64,000 nt of DNA from assembly GCA_964441775.1 (NCBI GenBank), contig CAYTVL010000005.1, positions 124,001-188,000 on the forward strand, written 5' to 3'. The position numbers and the translations under genes were made by a program. The number at the start of each line of letters is the position of its first letter. Position 1 is the first letter of the stretch. Positions 1 through 8,046 of the stretch are shown here, one piece after another. This DNA comes from SYOC01 sp964441775. GTDB taxonomy: Bacteria; Desulfobacterota; Binatia; Bin18. A model generated the notes under the pieces. That model did not search any database, was not told the origin of the DNA, and saw only the letters and a list, made by a program, of their open reading frames with translations.

Positions 1-305
1 TACACATAATTGGTGTAGCGCCCTAGCCGTCCAAGCGCTTCCTCCAGAGAGAGTTGCGCAAAGGTGAGCGTGATCTGCTCCTGTGCTGGTAGCTGCCCCA
101 CCACTTCGATATTCATCCGTCGCCCAATCTCCTCCAGAATCGCTTGGACTGACGCATGCTCGGCCTCGAGCGAGAGGCGCTGGTTTTGGATGGTAAGGAC
201 AAACGCGGGCGGGGCTATTGCTGGAATCTCGGACTGCGGCAGACTTTCAGCTGCCATTAGGAGGGTGAGGAAGAGGAGGAAATATACCAGGACCTTTACG
301 CGCAT
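1..305 (-). CDS. exported STN-domain protein, N-terminal part (runs off the left edge)
   Basis: The minus strand reads from an ATG at 305 without a stop to the window edge, about 101 residues. The first 20 or so residues are a signal peptide (MRVKVLVYFLLFLTLLMAA). Residues about 40-100 follow the secretin/TonB short N-terminal (STN) pattern: a strand (FVLTIQNQRLSLEAEHAS), a helix (VQAILEEIGRRMNIEVV), then LTFAQLSLEEALGRLGRYTNYVY. STN domains sit in the periplasm at the start of secretins, TonB receptors and some lone envelope proteins. What follows the domain is outside the window, so secretin, receptor or short protein cannot be told apart. A purine-rich AAAGGG lies upstream of the ATG. The STN-HEAT protein at 5171 has a similar domain. 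Confidence 0.65.
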   Translation of the reverse strand, partial: MRVKVLVYFLLFLTLLMAAESLPQSEIPAIAPPAFVLTIQNQRLSLEAEHASVQAILEEIGRRMNIEVVGQLPAQEQITLTFAQLSLEEALGRLGRYTNYV

Positions 306-1050
306 GGCTCCGCCCTTTCTGTATGGCAGGGACACCAGGCAGGAGCGGCGTGCCGGGCCTCATGGGGTCCTACCTTCTCGGGAAACCTCAGTCGCTTAGG
401 GAGAGCAACCGAAAGGCTTGCAACTACATCCTGGTATCCCGACATTCCAATGGGAAAAGACAACCATGAACAAGAAAACATCAGAGATCTGTACTGTGCT
501 CTCCTCCACGTGCTCCGCTATCACAAATAAAAGCGCCTTAGGACATCCGTACATGAGAACGGGACCGAACAAGAGCTAAAGAGCCAAACCGTCAGCTGCA
601 AGAGAAGCGGGAGAGCAAGCGCGGCCTAGGAGAAGAGTGTGGAAAAGATCAATTTGAGTGAGACACTGTCGCAGCCTGCACGATCCGCGCTCACCAGAAG
701 GGCCAGAAGACACAACCCTCCTTTTTCTCTCGGCGGCTCAGAAGTTTTTTCCGCCGTCTGTTGTTTCTCTACCGCGTGTGCCATTCCTTTGGCAAGCTCT
801 ACAATGCTTCAATTTTTTAGTTTCCTATGGACGAATTTCTTCCAGGTGAGGCCATACCGCTCATTGTCGTGTTGCTTCATTTCCGTCCAAAACGACTACC
901 CAAATCCCTATCTCCACTTGCATGTCGGAAGGTTGTCCTATTAACGAAAGGAATCCTCTTTGTCATGGACTCATGCTGGCCCCTCTGAAGCTGTTAAGAG
1001 AGACAGTCCATCTCAAAAGAACTTCTCATACTGCCAGAATGCCTGGGAGA
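306..1050. other. 745-base gap with no recognised gene
   Basis: Short open frames occur on both strands (for example 639-944 and 922-1296), but none has a convincing ribosome binding site, domain or protein-like composition. The right end adjoins the abrupt stop of the truncated Lon-half gene, so this is where the missing second half of that domain would be expected. Reading on in frame past that stop gives no Lon-like residues. No transposase, tRNA or clear terminator is seen. Confidence 0.5.
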
Positions 1051-1764
1051 TCAGGCAAAAAGTTTTGCGAAACCAAGAGCAAACGCAGCCCCGAGAGAGG
1101 GACCAGCAAGAGTGAGGAGCGGCTTGCCGTCGCGTCTGTGCAGCCGCCAGCGCACATCCCACTCTTGTCGCCACAGCCCCATTCCTTCAATACAGAAGCG
1201 CGCGTTTTCTTCTGCTTGGCGAAAGTCTGCATCTCGCATGAATGCGAGCTCGGGAACGGAGTAGCACTCTCTCCTCCCATCTCCAAGCAACTCTAAGGTC
1301 AGCGTGGCTCCAACTCCTTCGCTTCGAGCAGTGTCTACAAGGAAGACTGCGAGTGAAAGGCTCTGTATTGCCGTCCGGAGCGGTTCCCCGACAAGCGCAA
1401 GCATAAGATCGCGGCAGAATCCAACTGGCATAGAGACAGCAACTAATTCTGGCGCAGCAGCGAGCAGTTGCCGTGGGGCGTCCTCCTGCGCCCGGCAGAC
1501 GGCGAGGCTACAGCGTAGATAAGTCCTCACAATTTGTGCGGTCTCTGCCTCAGCAAATTGTAGGATGTCCTGCATTAGTGAGTCACGCGCCTCTAGCCAG
1601 GTCTCTAACGTTGTTCGATCGTTTCTGTGCACTGCCTCGCGACACGCGGTAAGCCACCCGCCTCTCGCTAACATTCTCCACATTGCTCGCTTGTCAGATT
1701 CGCGCTCAGCTCTGCGCCATGCCGCTTCAATATCGTTGAACGTCTGGATCTGGTCTAATGGCAT
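1051..1764 (-). CDS. helical protein ending in the first half of a Lon-type (S16) protease domain
   Basis: 237 residues. The ATG at 1764 follows a strong GGAGG with 5-base spacing and lies 15 bases after the preceding gene, so it is the last gene of a four-gene operon. Residues 1-150 look mostly helical and are not recognised. The C-terminus reads WRLHRRDGKPLLTLAGPSLG, matching the segment of Lon-like domains that carries the catalytic serine in a G-P-S-x-G motif (S223), followed by the helix AAFALGFAKLFA. The protein stops there, where a Lon domain is only half complete. The second half, with the lysine motif, starts the NACHT protein at 13740. Either this is a truncated remnant or the two chains form a split domain. 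The Lon assignment rests on motif reading. Confidence 0.7.
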   Translation of the reverse strand: MPLDQIQTFNDIEAAWRRAERESDKRAMWRMLARGGWLTACREAVHRNDRTTLETWLEARDSLMQDILQFAEAETAQIVRTYLRCSLAVCRAQEDAPRQLLAAAPELVAVSMPVGFCRDLMLALVGEPLRTAIQSLSLAVFLVDTARSEGVGATLTLELLGDGRRECYSVPELAFMRDADFRQAEENARFCIEGMGLWRQEWDVRWRLHRRDGKPLLTLAGPSLGAAFALGFAKLFA

Positions 1765-1779
1765 ACGCGCCTCCGGCGC

Positions 1780-2517
1780 TCAGGTTGCCTTGCCCGGAGG
1801 CGCAACCTCGAATACGAGTTCATAAGCGCCTTGAAAATCTGTCTGAGAGCCGATGGAACACCACCCTTCCCACTTGCCTGGGGTCCTTGCCGGTTCCAGA
1901 GTGAGACGATGACTGTATTGCACGCGCTTGCTGTCCTGATCGACCAGGCTAAAGACGACGAGACATCCGGCAAAACGTTCCTCGCTGGTTTCGAAGGCAA
2001 CCTGCACATCGCCTTCTTCTGTCGCCTCAATGGTCCAGAGAATGGCGCCTTCCTCGCCCTCTCCACGCCACAGTCGGCGTTCGTCCGGCTCCTCTTCGCC
2101 CTGCGCCGCCAAGCGTTCGTACGGGCGCAACAGAACAGGCTCAACCCGGATCGGTCTCAGACGAAGGGACAAAGAGTAGTCTCCTGGTGGGAGCCTAGGG
2201 ATGAATGCCTGCCCACGTGCATCCAAGCGCGTAATGGCATGGACTCCCGGTCCTCCACTCTTCGGTAAGACATAGATTGGGAGGGCAGCCCAATCCGTAC
2301 GGCGATGCCCGAATGGATAACAGGTAACGAGGACGCAGATAGTTTCGTGGTCAACGTTCCAGCGTGGGTCCACGCTCACGGCAGCATACCGGCCTTCTAT
2401 GTATGCGCCATAGTCTTGCGAGAACTGCATCTGTTGCAAAAGTTGGGCGGCTTCTGCGATAACCTCGCGTCCTTTCTGCGACGGAGATGGTCTTTCACTT
2501 ATTCTGTTTTTGGGCAT
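1780..2517 (-). CDS. unrecognised protein, probable beta-sandwich C-terminal region
   Basis: 245 residues; third gene of the operon, starting 18 bases after the zinc-ribbon gene and ending 15 bases before the Lon-half gene. There is no signal peptide or membrane segment, so it is probably cytoplasmic. Residues about 95-120 (GQAFIPRLPPGDYSLSLRLR) resemble a strand-turn-strand unit common in Ig-like or carboxypeptidase-regulatory-like beta sandwiches. The second half alternates short strands (GDVQVAFETSEERFAGCLVVFSLVD). No catalytic motif is visible. By position it could be an adaptor or sensor of the Lon/NACHT locus, which is inference only. Confidence 0.65.
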   Translation of the reverse strand: MPKNRISERPSPSQKGREVIAEAAQLLQQMQFSQDYGAYIEGRYAAVSVDPRWNVDHETICVLVTCYPFGHRRTDWAALPIYVLPKSGGPGVHAITRLDARGQAFIPRLPPGDYSLSLRLRPIRVEPVLLRPYERLAAQGEEEPDERRLWRGEGEEGAILWTIEATEEGDVQVAFETSEERFAGCLVVFSLVDQDSKRVQYSHRLTLEPARTPGKWEGWCSIGSQTDFQGAYELVFEVAPPGKAT

Positions 2518-2535
2518 GGCGGGGTATCTCTTCTC

Positions 2536-3132
2536 TTACATTGCTGTTTCTGTCTCATCGAACATCGACTCTTCATCGGGTCCGTCTTGTTGTTGCCAGT
2601 CGCGGTCCTGGATTTCTTCCCACGATGCAGCGGACTGGAATGTACGAACCCACACAACGATGGGATTTTGGGGTAAGCCGCCAGTGGCGCCAACCTGAAA
2701 GGAGGAGTCGTGCAAAGGGCACCAGCTCATGAGAGGCGTTGGATGTCCACAGTGAGGACAAGGGTGTCCGTGTTTCCGTGCTCGGTCGAGTCTTCTCGCT
2801 CTCTGCAAGAGTGTTTCCGCCGCCTTCCAGATTTCCTGCATCTGTATTCTGCTGAATAACGGTTTCCCGCAGGCTCCGCATTTGGCCCGCTCCGCCACGT
2901 CGCGCTCAACAAGGTCAAAAAGATTTTTGCACTCAGTGCAGCGGCAGCGCTGCGCTGATTCGTACACAGGAGGGTCAACATCGACAAGAATCAGGCGGTC
3001 ACGCAATGTTTTCCTCGTCATTTGAGGGGTGAACGGTTGCCGACACCGTGGACAGTGCAGCCCTTCGTACAAAGTGTCGCACTGCGCGGTGGCGCACTCT
3101 TTACATTCGACCGGGGCAAGCCGGAGTCTCAT
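2536..3132 (-). CDS. multi-zinc-ribbon protein
   Basis: 198 residues from the ATG at 3132, whose ATG overlaps the TGA of the preceding gene (ATGA), so translation is probably coupled. The frame is open further upstream but that part lies inside the neighbouring gene. Cysteine pairs occur at residues 10/13, 27/30, 63-65-68, 85/88 and 125/128, with C138 and H141 after them, enough for two or three zinc ribbons or treble-clef units. A helical, Arg-rich segment (about 96-120) separates the last pairs and the C-terminus is acidic. Such proteins usually bind nucleic acid or protein partners. No enzyme motif is seen. Confidence 0.72.
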   Translation of the reverse strand: MRLRLAPVECKECATAQCDTLYEGLHCPRCRQPFTPQMTRKTLRDRLILVDVDPPVYESAQRCRCTECKNLFDLVERDVAERAKCGACGKPLFSRIQMQEIWKAAETLLQRARRLDRARKHGHPCPHCGHPTPLMSWCPLHDSSFQVGATGGLPQNPIVVWVRTFQSAASWEEIQDRDWQQQDGPDEESMFDETETAM

Positions 3133-4238
3133 GGGGCGCAATCCTCCTGGGCCAACAAAGGGAAGTACAGGCCTTGGACAAAAGAGCCAGTCTGGATCTG
3201 CAGTTGCGGCCCTTTGACTGCTGAGGCGACAAAATCCCACAGGGTCATTGACCTTTCCTCCTTTTGCTCATGGCTTTCTTCCGTAACGGTCTTTCGCACC
3301 AACTGCACAGGATTCCACCGGTGCAGACGATGACGCTCTGGACAATGAGTAGTGCCGCAAGTGCACTCCCAGATCGCTAGCGTGATCGGCCCCTGCAGAG
3401 TGGCGTCCTCATCAGCGAAGAGCCGGATTTGCTGACCGTGTCCATTCCCAACGGTTTTTATCAGCACATCCTCATCGCGGGCAACAAGAAACACCGTAGT
3501 TCCATTGTCCAGAGTAAGGGACTGATGGCTTGGCAAACTCAAGACTCCCATCCCCTCTTGTATAGTCCAGACGGCTTTGGCGCCGGGTAAGATGATCTGC
3601 TGATAGTCTTGCGCGGAGGAAGCGCATTCGGTCCTATCGTGCTGGCATGTAATAGCGAGAGAGTCGTTCTCTTCCACGTGGAAAAGGTGTTCCGGTCCTA
3701 TCAGCCGGGTCGCCAGCATCCAAGCGTCGGACCACACCGCCGTATCCTCCGGGAAGTCTTTCATGCGTGAGCTCCCTCGGTCCCGAGGAAACCCAACGAC
3801 ATGCTCCGCTAGCCACCGGTTTGCCTGGGCTACAGCCGGTTCCAGAGCACGCACTAAGCCCCGCATGGCGCCCTGCCAGCGGTGCTCCCATCCGCCGCCT
3901 CCTGCCTGGACTTCCCGCCACTTTCCGCAGCCATATGCGATCACAAACTCCATGACCCGCGCCACTCGGGCTTGCTCGTCTGGAACATGTTGTCGAAGGA
4001 GACCGAGCAGATTTTCGCGGAGCGCGGTTGGCGGAATGCTGGCGGCAGGCGGCCCTAACCAGCATGCGGCGGCCACCATGCGCAGCTCGTCTTCTGCAAC
4101 GGTGGCGAGCCCGGGGCGCGCTTGATCCGACAACAAAACAAGATGTGACGGGTTCCCGACATCGAGCCCTCGGCCACCCTCGTCGTTGAGGAAATCCTTG
4201 ATCCTCGTCTGCACCGCCTGCGCTTCATCGTCTGTCAT
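3129..4238 (-). CDS. unrecognised 369-aa protein, first gene of the Lon/NACHT-associated operon
   Basis: The start is placed at the ATG at 4238 (MTDDEAQAVQTRIKDFLND), preceded by AGGAAAG with good spacing; the frame stays open to 4421 but that extension looks non-coding. Residues about 20-190 are mostly helical and rich in Ala, Arg and Trp. The middle (about 220-330) looks strand-rich. Near the C-terminus a CTCGTTHC segment with nearby HRLHRW could bind a metal. No signal peptide or transmembrane segment is present. The family is not recognised; the conserved gene order with zinc-ribbon, beta-sandwich and Lon-half genes suggests one functional unit. Its promoter should lie in 4239-4477, the gap shared with the divergent gene at 4478. 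Confidence 0.68.
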   Translation of the reverse strand: MTDDEAQAVQTRIKDFLNDEGGRGLDVGNPSHLVLLSDQARPGLATVAEDELRMVAAACWLGPPAASIPPTALRENLLGLLRQHVPDEQARVARVMEFVIAYGCGKWREVQAGGGGWEHRWQGAMRGLVRALEPAVAQANRWLAEHVVGFPRDRGSSRMKDFPEDTAVWSDAWMLATRLIGPEHLFHVEENDSLAITCQHDRTECASSAQDYQQIILPGAKAVWTIQEGMGVLSLPSHQSLTLDNGTTVFLVARDEDVLIKTVGNGHGQQIRLFADEDATLQGPITLAIWECTCGTTHCPERHRLHRWNPVQLVRKTVTEESHEQKEERSMTLWDFVASAVKGPQLQIQTGSFVQGLYFPLLAQEDCAP

Positions 4239-4477
4239 GCCGCGCACTTTCCTGGGCAAATTTTCTCTAACTCTGGCAAGTGTCGCTTTCTTCGCGACAT
4301 TACTGCAACTGCGGGCGCTACACAACACTAAAATCGGTGGAGAGGAGATAAAGAAACAATGACGTAATCCAACATGTTGCTGATTCATCAGCCTCCTTGC
4401 GACTCCTGCAGGATAAGTCACTGAGGGTTCTATGGCTTCGCGCGGGCAGCAAGGGTTGTAGTTAATTTTATCAACGA

Positions 4478-4948
4478 ATGAAGACCCTCATAAGGAGACG
4501 AAAAGTGTTACATCGAAATTCGTGTTGGGTACAGATCATGGGTATTGGCGTGTTGGGCATGATGCTCATGGCGGCGAAACCTGCAGCGGCAGCGGGCTTT
4601 CCTACCGCTACCTGTCGACCAGGATACATTCAAGCTGGACCACGACTCTGTATTAGCCAGTTCGAGCAAAATGCGACTCGCTTCGATGAGGCGATGCGGT
4701 TATGCCGTAATCAGTTTGGCTATGTGGCTTCTTACGGAGATCTCTACTACCTGTACATCAACACTGGGTTAGACGCCGCGTACAATCCCAATGGCAAGTG
4801 GCTGGGGCCAGACCTCGTTGGCGATGACTCAGCGCTCTGCGGGAATAGGGACGTCACTTTCAATGGCGATGCGGACGAACGCAACTTCGAAGGAACCTGC
4901 TCGAAGTTTGACGCCAGATCGTACTGGTGCGCCCATGATCGCGAGTAA
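4478..4948 (+). CDS. exported cysteine-rich protein, possible C-type lectin-like fold
   Basis: 156 residues. A basic start and hydrophobic run (about 19-38, ending AAKPAAAAG) form a signal peptide. The mature part has C-x-PGYIQ, RLC, a helix with FDEAMRLCRNQF, WLGPD, ALCGNRD, EGTC and YWCAHD, an arrangement reminiscent of C-type lectin-like domains with paired disulfides and a WLG-type core. It may be secreted or periplasmic. It diverges from the Lon/NACHT-associated operon across about 240 bases. Function is unknown; the fold suggestion is moderate. Confidence 0.7.
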   Translation: MKTLIRRRKVLHRNSCWVQIMGIGVLGMMLMAAKPAAAAGFPTATCRPGYIQAGPRLCISQFEQNATRFDEAMRLCRNQFGYVASYGDLYYLYINTGLDAAYNPNGKWLGPDLVGDDSALCGNRDVTFNGDADERNFEGTCSKFDARSYWCAHDRE

Positions 4949-5170
4949 TCCGATCATTGGAAGGCGCGCTTGAAAATGCATAGTGTGATTGTTGACATGA
5001 CAGGGCCGAGTCTGGCGATCATAAGAACTTTCGCTCGACTAGGATAATAGGGAACGGCGTAGGCGAAGACCAGTCCCGTCTTTTCTTGCAATGTTCTACC
5101 GCCAGATTCCCAAGCGGAGCCTGCCGACATAAGGAGAGGCCGGAAGACTTTCGATATTGGAGACGAGAGC

Positions 5171-5863
5171 ATGAAACAATCAATCCTTGCTGTGATCCGG
5201 CCTTCTTGGACTACAAACCGTCGGCTGCGCGGCATCTTGATGAGCCTCATTATGGGGAGTGCGCCTGTTAGCACTGTGTATGCAGTAAATGCTGTAACGA
5301 GGAATTTTTCCGGGAAGATAACTCTCCAAGATGGGCAGCTCGCAGCCCATATCGAGGGAATACCGTTACGGCAGGTGATGGCGGAGGTGAGCAGGCTCAG
5401 CGGGGCGCAGGTCCGGTGGCTGAGCCCGGATGGCGAAGAGCTCGTATCGGCGAAGTTTACCGCCTTGCCCCTCGCTGAGGCGCTGCGACGAATTCTTGGA
5501 GAGAAGAACTTTTTGCTTTTTTACTCATCTGCTAGAGCAGGAACGAGGCTCGCCCAGATCTGGATTTCCTCCGGAAGGGAAGGAGAGAGACAGGCTGCAC
5601 TCGTCCTACAGTCTGTCTCATCACTGCAGAAAACGCCGCCTGACAGTGACGCTGCCTCTCAAGTCGTAATAGATCCTGACACGCTCATACAGACTGCTCT
5701 TCATGATCAGGATCCCTATGTGCGATTAGACGCGATCACACAGTTGGGAGGGTATGCGCAGGAAGATGCCAGGGTGCAAACGATTCTCGCCCAGGTGGCG
5801 CACAACGATAGTAGCCTCCAGGTGCAGCAAGCCGCCGCAGAGCTCCTGCGAGACCTGGAATGA
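5171..5863 (+). CDS. exported STN-domain protein with HEAT-like C-terminus
   Basis: 230 residues. After a signal-like segment (RGILMSLIMGSAPVSTVYA, about 19-38), residues 55-120 form an STN-type domain: AAHIEGIPLRQVMAEVSRLS, then SAKFTALPLAEALRRIL and FLLFYSS. The C-terminal 70 residues have two HEAT-like helical pairs (IQTALHDQDPYVRLDAITQL and VAHNDSSLQVQQAAAELL). The combination suggests a periplasmic or outer-membrane-associated scaffold. It shares the STN type with the gene at the left edge and the HEAT type with the NACHT protein at 10564. No close operon partner; a relic of lnt follows. Confidence 0.7.
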   Translation: MKQSILAVIRPSWTTNRRLRGILMSLIMGSAPVSTVYAVNAVTRNFSGKITLQDGQLAAHIEGIPLRQVMAEVSRLSGAQVRWLSPDGEELVSAKFTALPLAEALRRILGEKNFLLFYSSARAGTRLAQIWISSGREGERQAALVLQSVSSLQKTPPDSDAASQVVIDPDTLIQTALHDQDPYVRLDAITQLGGYAQEDARVQTILAQVAHNDSSLQVQQAAAELLRDLE

Positions 5864-5884
5864 TCCTCCTCGCCTTCACAAATC

Positions 5885-6091
5885 GTCCTGTCCGCAACCC
5901 TCGAAGATTGTGTAATTTGTAAGACTATCGTCTGAGTTTCTAGCTGGGTGCGGAGTACGCAGAATGAAGATTCCTTTTCTCCTTACCGTGTTCTCTGCTC
6001 CACTCTATGCATTCAGCTTCCCGTCCGTCTCTTTTTTTTCGCCAGCAGTTTGCGAATCCTTTACTATATTGACTGGTGTAAGCCTAACAGC
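5885..6091 (+). pseudogene. decayed, internally deleted partial copy of the lnt gene
   Basis: About 140 bases starting near 5890 match the region around the start of the intact lnt at about 6470-6600: the shared upstream stretch includes AAGACTATCGT, then CCTTTTCTCCTTACCGTGTT parallels CCTTTCTTCCTCACGGTACT, and the peptide MKIPFLLTVFSA parallels the real N-terminus. It then jumps to a copy of the extreme 3-prime end: CTTTACTATATTGACTGGTG encodes LYYIDW, matching the lnt C-terminus LYYVDWCK. Everything between, about 1.4 kb, is missing, and a stop (TGA at about 5933) interrupts the upstream part. It looks like a former tandem duplicate reduced by internal deletion. Confidence 0.7.
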
Positions 6092-6288
6092 ATGGGCCAC
6101 AAGCGTCGGGGAAAAGGAGAGAGTGAGGCGGGCAAGTTAATTTTGGCGCCGGCGAAGTTGCCGCATAAACGAACCCGACCACTATTTACAAGAGAGACAA
6201 CTACCGCCACCACTTCTTGCTCCTCTTCAGTCAGCTTACTCACGGCCTGAACGAGGTCTAACAGCGTACATTCAACTGGTGTCGCCAT
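6064..6288 (-). CDS. small conserved-looking protein of unknown function
   Basis: 74 residues, ATG at 6288 preceded by a near-perfect AGAGGAGG with 7-8 base spacing, strong evidence that it is translated. The N-terminal 50 residues (TLLDLVQAVSKLTEEEQEVV, then VVSLVNSGRVRLCGNFAGAK) read like a compact helical protein; I recall similar short proteins in other bacteria but cannot name a family. The last residues (LLGLHQSI) are encoded antisense within the lnt relic, so the original C-terminus may have been replaced when the relic formed. Confidence 0.68.
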   Translation of the reverse strand: MATPVECTLLDLVQAVSKLTEEEQEVVAVVVSLVNSGRVRLCGNFAGAKINLPASLSPFPRRLWPMLLGLHQSI

Positions 6289-6492
6289 AGAGTTAACCTC
6301 CTCTGTATGGAGTGCTGCAAATTTTCTCCTAATAGCCGTGTAGGGATCTGAGTGAGCTGCGAATGGTTCTCTCTGATCCTTGAGTTGGAAATTGAAGGAG
6401 CCTTCAACAGAAAAGTCGCGGTGAGAGCACTACACTCCTCTCGCCAACGGACGGAAATCATTTTTGCCGGCAACTCTTGAGGATTGCGTAAG

Positions 6493-8031
6493 ATGCAAGA
6501 CTATCGTATGAATCTCTGGCTTAGGAGCGGCGTGCATACAATGATGGTTCCTTTCTTCCTCACGGTACTCTCAGCCCTGCTTTACGCGCTCAGCTTCCCC
6601 CCTGTCTCCTTCTTCCCGCTCGCGTGGGTCGCGCTTGTCCCCTTCTTCCTTTCCGCTTCCATGGTGCGCCCGAGCGTCGCCGCAGCGTACGGCGTCCTGT
6701 GGGCGGTGGTCGCAGAGTATGGGGTTTGCTGGTGGCTCCCCGAGACGCTGGCGCACTATTTTCGGTTTCCGCTTATCGTCGGCTGGCTAGGCTTTTTTGC
6801 CTTGAGTGTCGGGCTCGCGGGCATCTACTTCGGCGCCTTCGCAGCGTGGCTCTCTTGGCTCGCACGCCGCCAGGTAGCGAGCCCCTTGCTCCTTGCCGCC
6901 GGGTGGGGCGCGTGTGAGTTCGCGCGAGCGAACCTCCTCATTGGCAATCCCTGGGCGCTGGCAGGGTATTCTCAGGTGGCGCTTCCATGGCTCATGCAAA
7001 TCGCGGATGCGACCGGACCCTATGGAGTCGGCATGCTCATTGCCGCGAGCAACGCCTTCCTCACGGGGCTCGTCTCGCCTGCGCTGCGCGGCCGTCGAGT
7101 TGCAGTCTCTTTTCTGGGGCTTGTCGCCATCTTTGGTTGTGTGCTGTTCTACGGCCAGTGGCGGCTCTCGCAAACTTTTGCCATTGGGGCGCCAGTGAAG
7201 GTCGCCGTGATCCAAGGAGCGATCGAGCGTCAGTTTCGCGGGAACCCGGAGCATCGCACGGCCAACCTTGACCGTTACCTCGCACTCACGAAGGGGATCT
7301 CTGCGGCGCGCCCCCGCCTCATCTTTTGGCCTGAGTACGCCGTGGACTTCTACTTGCAGGAGGATGTCCCCGAGCGAGAGGCGGTGCTCAGCGTTACCCG
7401 GGACCTCGGGGTTGATTTGGTTCTCGGCGGTCCGTACTACGGGTACGGTGTTGCGGATCTCTATTATCATAACTCGGTGTTTCTCATCCGCCGGGGGAAA
7501 CTTGCAGGCCGTTACGATAAGATCCGTCTGTTGCCCTTTGCAGAGGAAGCTGAATTCGGAGGACATCTCTCCCAGGAACAATTGACCTATCAACCGGGTC
7601 GCCATCCCCATGCGCTGCGTACTGGGGACGCACGGATTGGCGCCTTCGTGTGCTTCGAGGCGATGTCTCCTGACTTAGTACGAGACTTTGCTCTGCAGGG
7701 CGCTGAGGTCTTTGCCAATCCCTCGAACGATGATTGGTCGGGCTACGCCGCACCTGCGCGCCATCACCTGGATATTGCCACCGTGCGCGCGATCGAAAAC
7801 CGGCGCTACCTTGTGCGGCCGACTGCCTCTGGGTTCTCGGCCATCATTGATCCGTATGGACGTGTGGTTGCACTCAGTAGCTTCGGTGCGCCTGAAGTGC
7901 TGACAGGATCCATTCGTCTCTCCCAAGCACAGACCCCGTATCAACGGTGGGGGAATAGTGTTGTCTGGATTGCAGTTGGATATGCCGCCGTCGCATCGCT
8001 TTATTATGTAGACTGGTGCAAACGAAAATGA
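6493..8031 (+). CDS. lnt: apolipoprotein N-acyltransferase
   Basis: 512 residues from the ATG at 6493; later ATGs at 6541/6544 (MMVPFFLTVLSALLYALSFP) fit the hydrophobic start better and align with the relic copy, so the true start may be there. Lnt adds the third acyl chain to the N-terminal cysteine of lipoproteins in the inner membrane. Residues 20-225 hold about six or seven membrane helices and the rest is a nitrilase-type periplasmic domain. The catalytic triad is visible: E281 (FWPEYAVDFY), K343 (YDKIRLLPFAEE) and C387 (GAFVCFEAMSP). Length matches the family. A decayed copy lies upstream and an exported-protein gene follows after 15 bases. Confidence 0.88.
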   Translation: MQDYRMNLWLRSGVHTMMVPFFLTVLSALLYALSFPPVSFFPLAWVALVPFFLSASMVRPSVAAAYGVLWAVVAEYGVCWWLPETLAHYFRFPLIVGWLGFFALSVGLAGIYFGAFAAWLSWLARRQVASPLLLAAGWGACEFARANLLIGNPWALAGYSQVALPWLMQIADATGPYGVGMLIAASNAFLTGLVSPALRGRRVAVSFLGLVAIFGCVLFYGQWRLSQTFAIGAPVKVAVIQGAIERQFRGNPEHRTANLDRYLALTKGISAARPRLIFWPEYAVDFYLQEDVPEREAVLSVTRDLGVDLVLGGPYYGYGVADLYYHNSVFLIRRGKLAGRYDKIRLLPFAEEAEFGGHLSQEQLTYQPGRHPHALRTGDARIGAFVCFEAMSPDLVRDFALQGAEVFANPSNDDWSGYAAPARHHLDIATVRAIENRRYLVRPTASGFSAIIDPYGRVVALSSFGAPEVLTGSIRLSQAQTPYQRWGNSVVWIAVGYAAVASLYYVDWCKRK

Positions 8032-8046
8032 CAAAGGAGGTAAATC

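Noticed and set aside
5..400. Plus-strand frame 64-399
   Set aside because: It is antisense to the signal-peptide STN protein and contains no recognisable sequence.
639..1296. Overlapping short plus-strand frames in the first large gap
   Set aside because: No ribosome binding sites, unbalanced composition, and the right part is antisense to the truncated Lon-half gene.
6787..7611. 274-codon minus-strand frame inside lnt
   Set aside because: Antisense to conserved catalytic regions of Lnt, no ribosome binding site, and Arg/Glu-rich composition typical of antisense frames.
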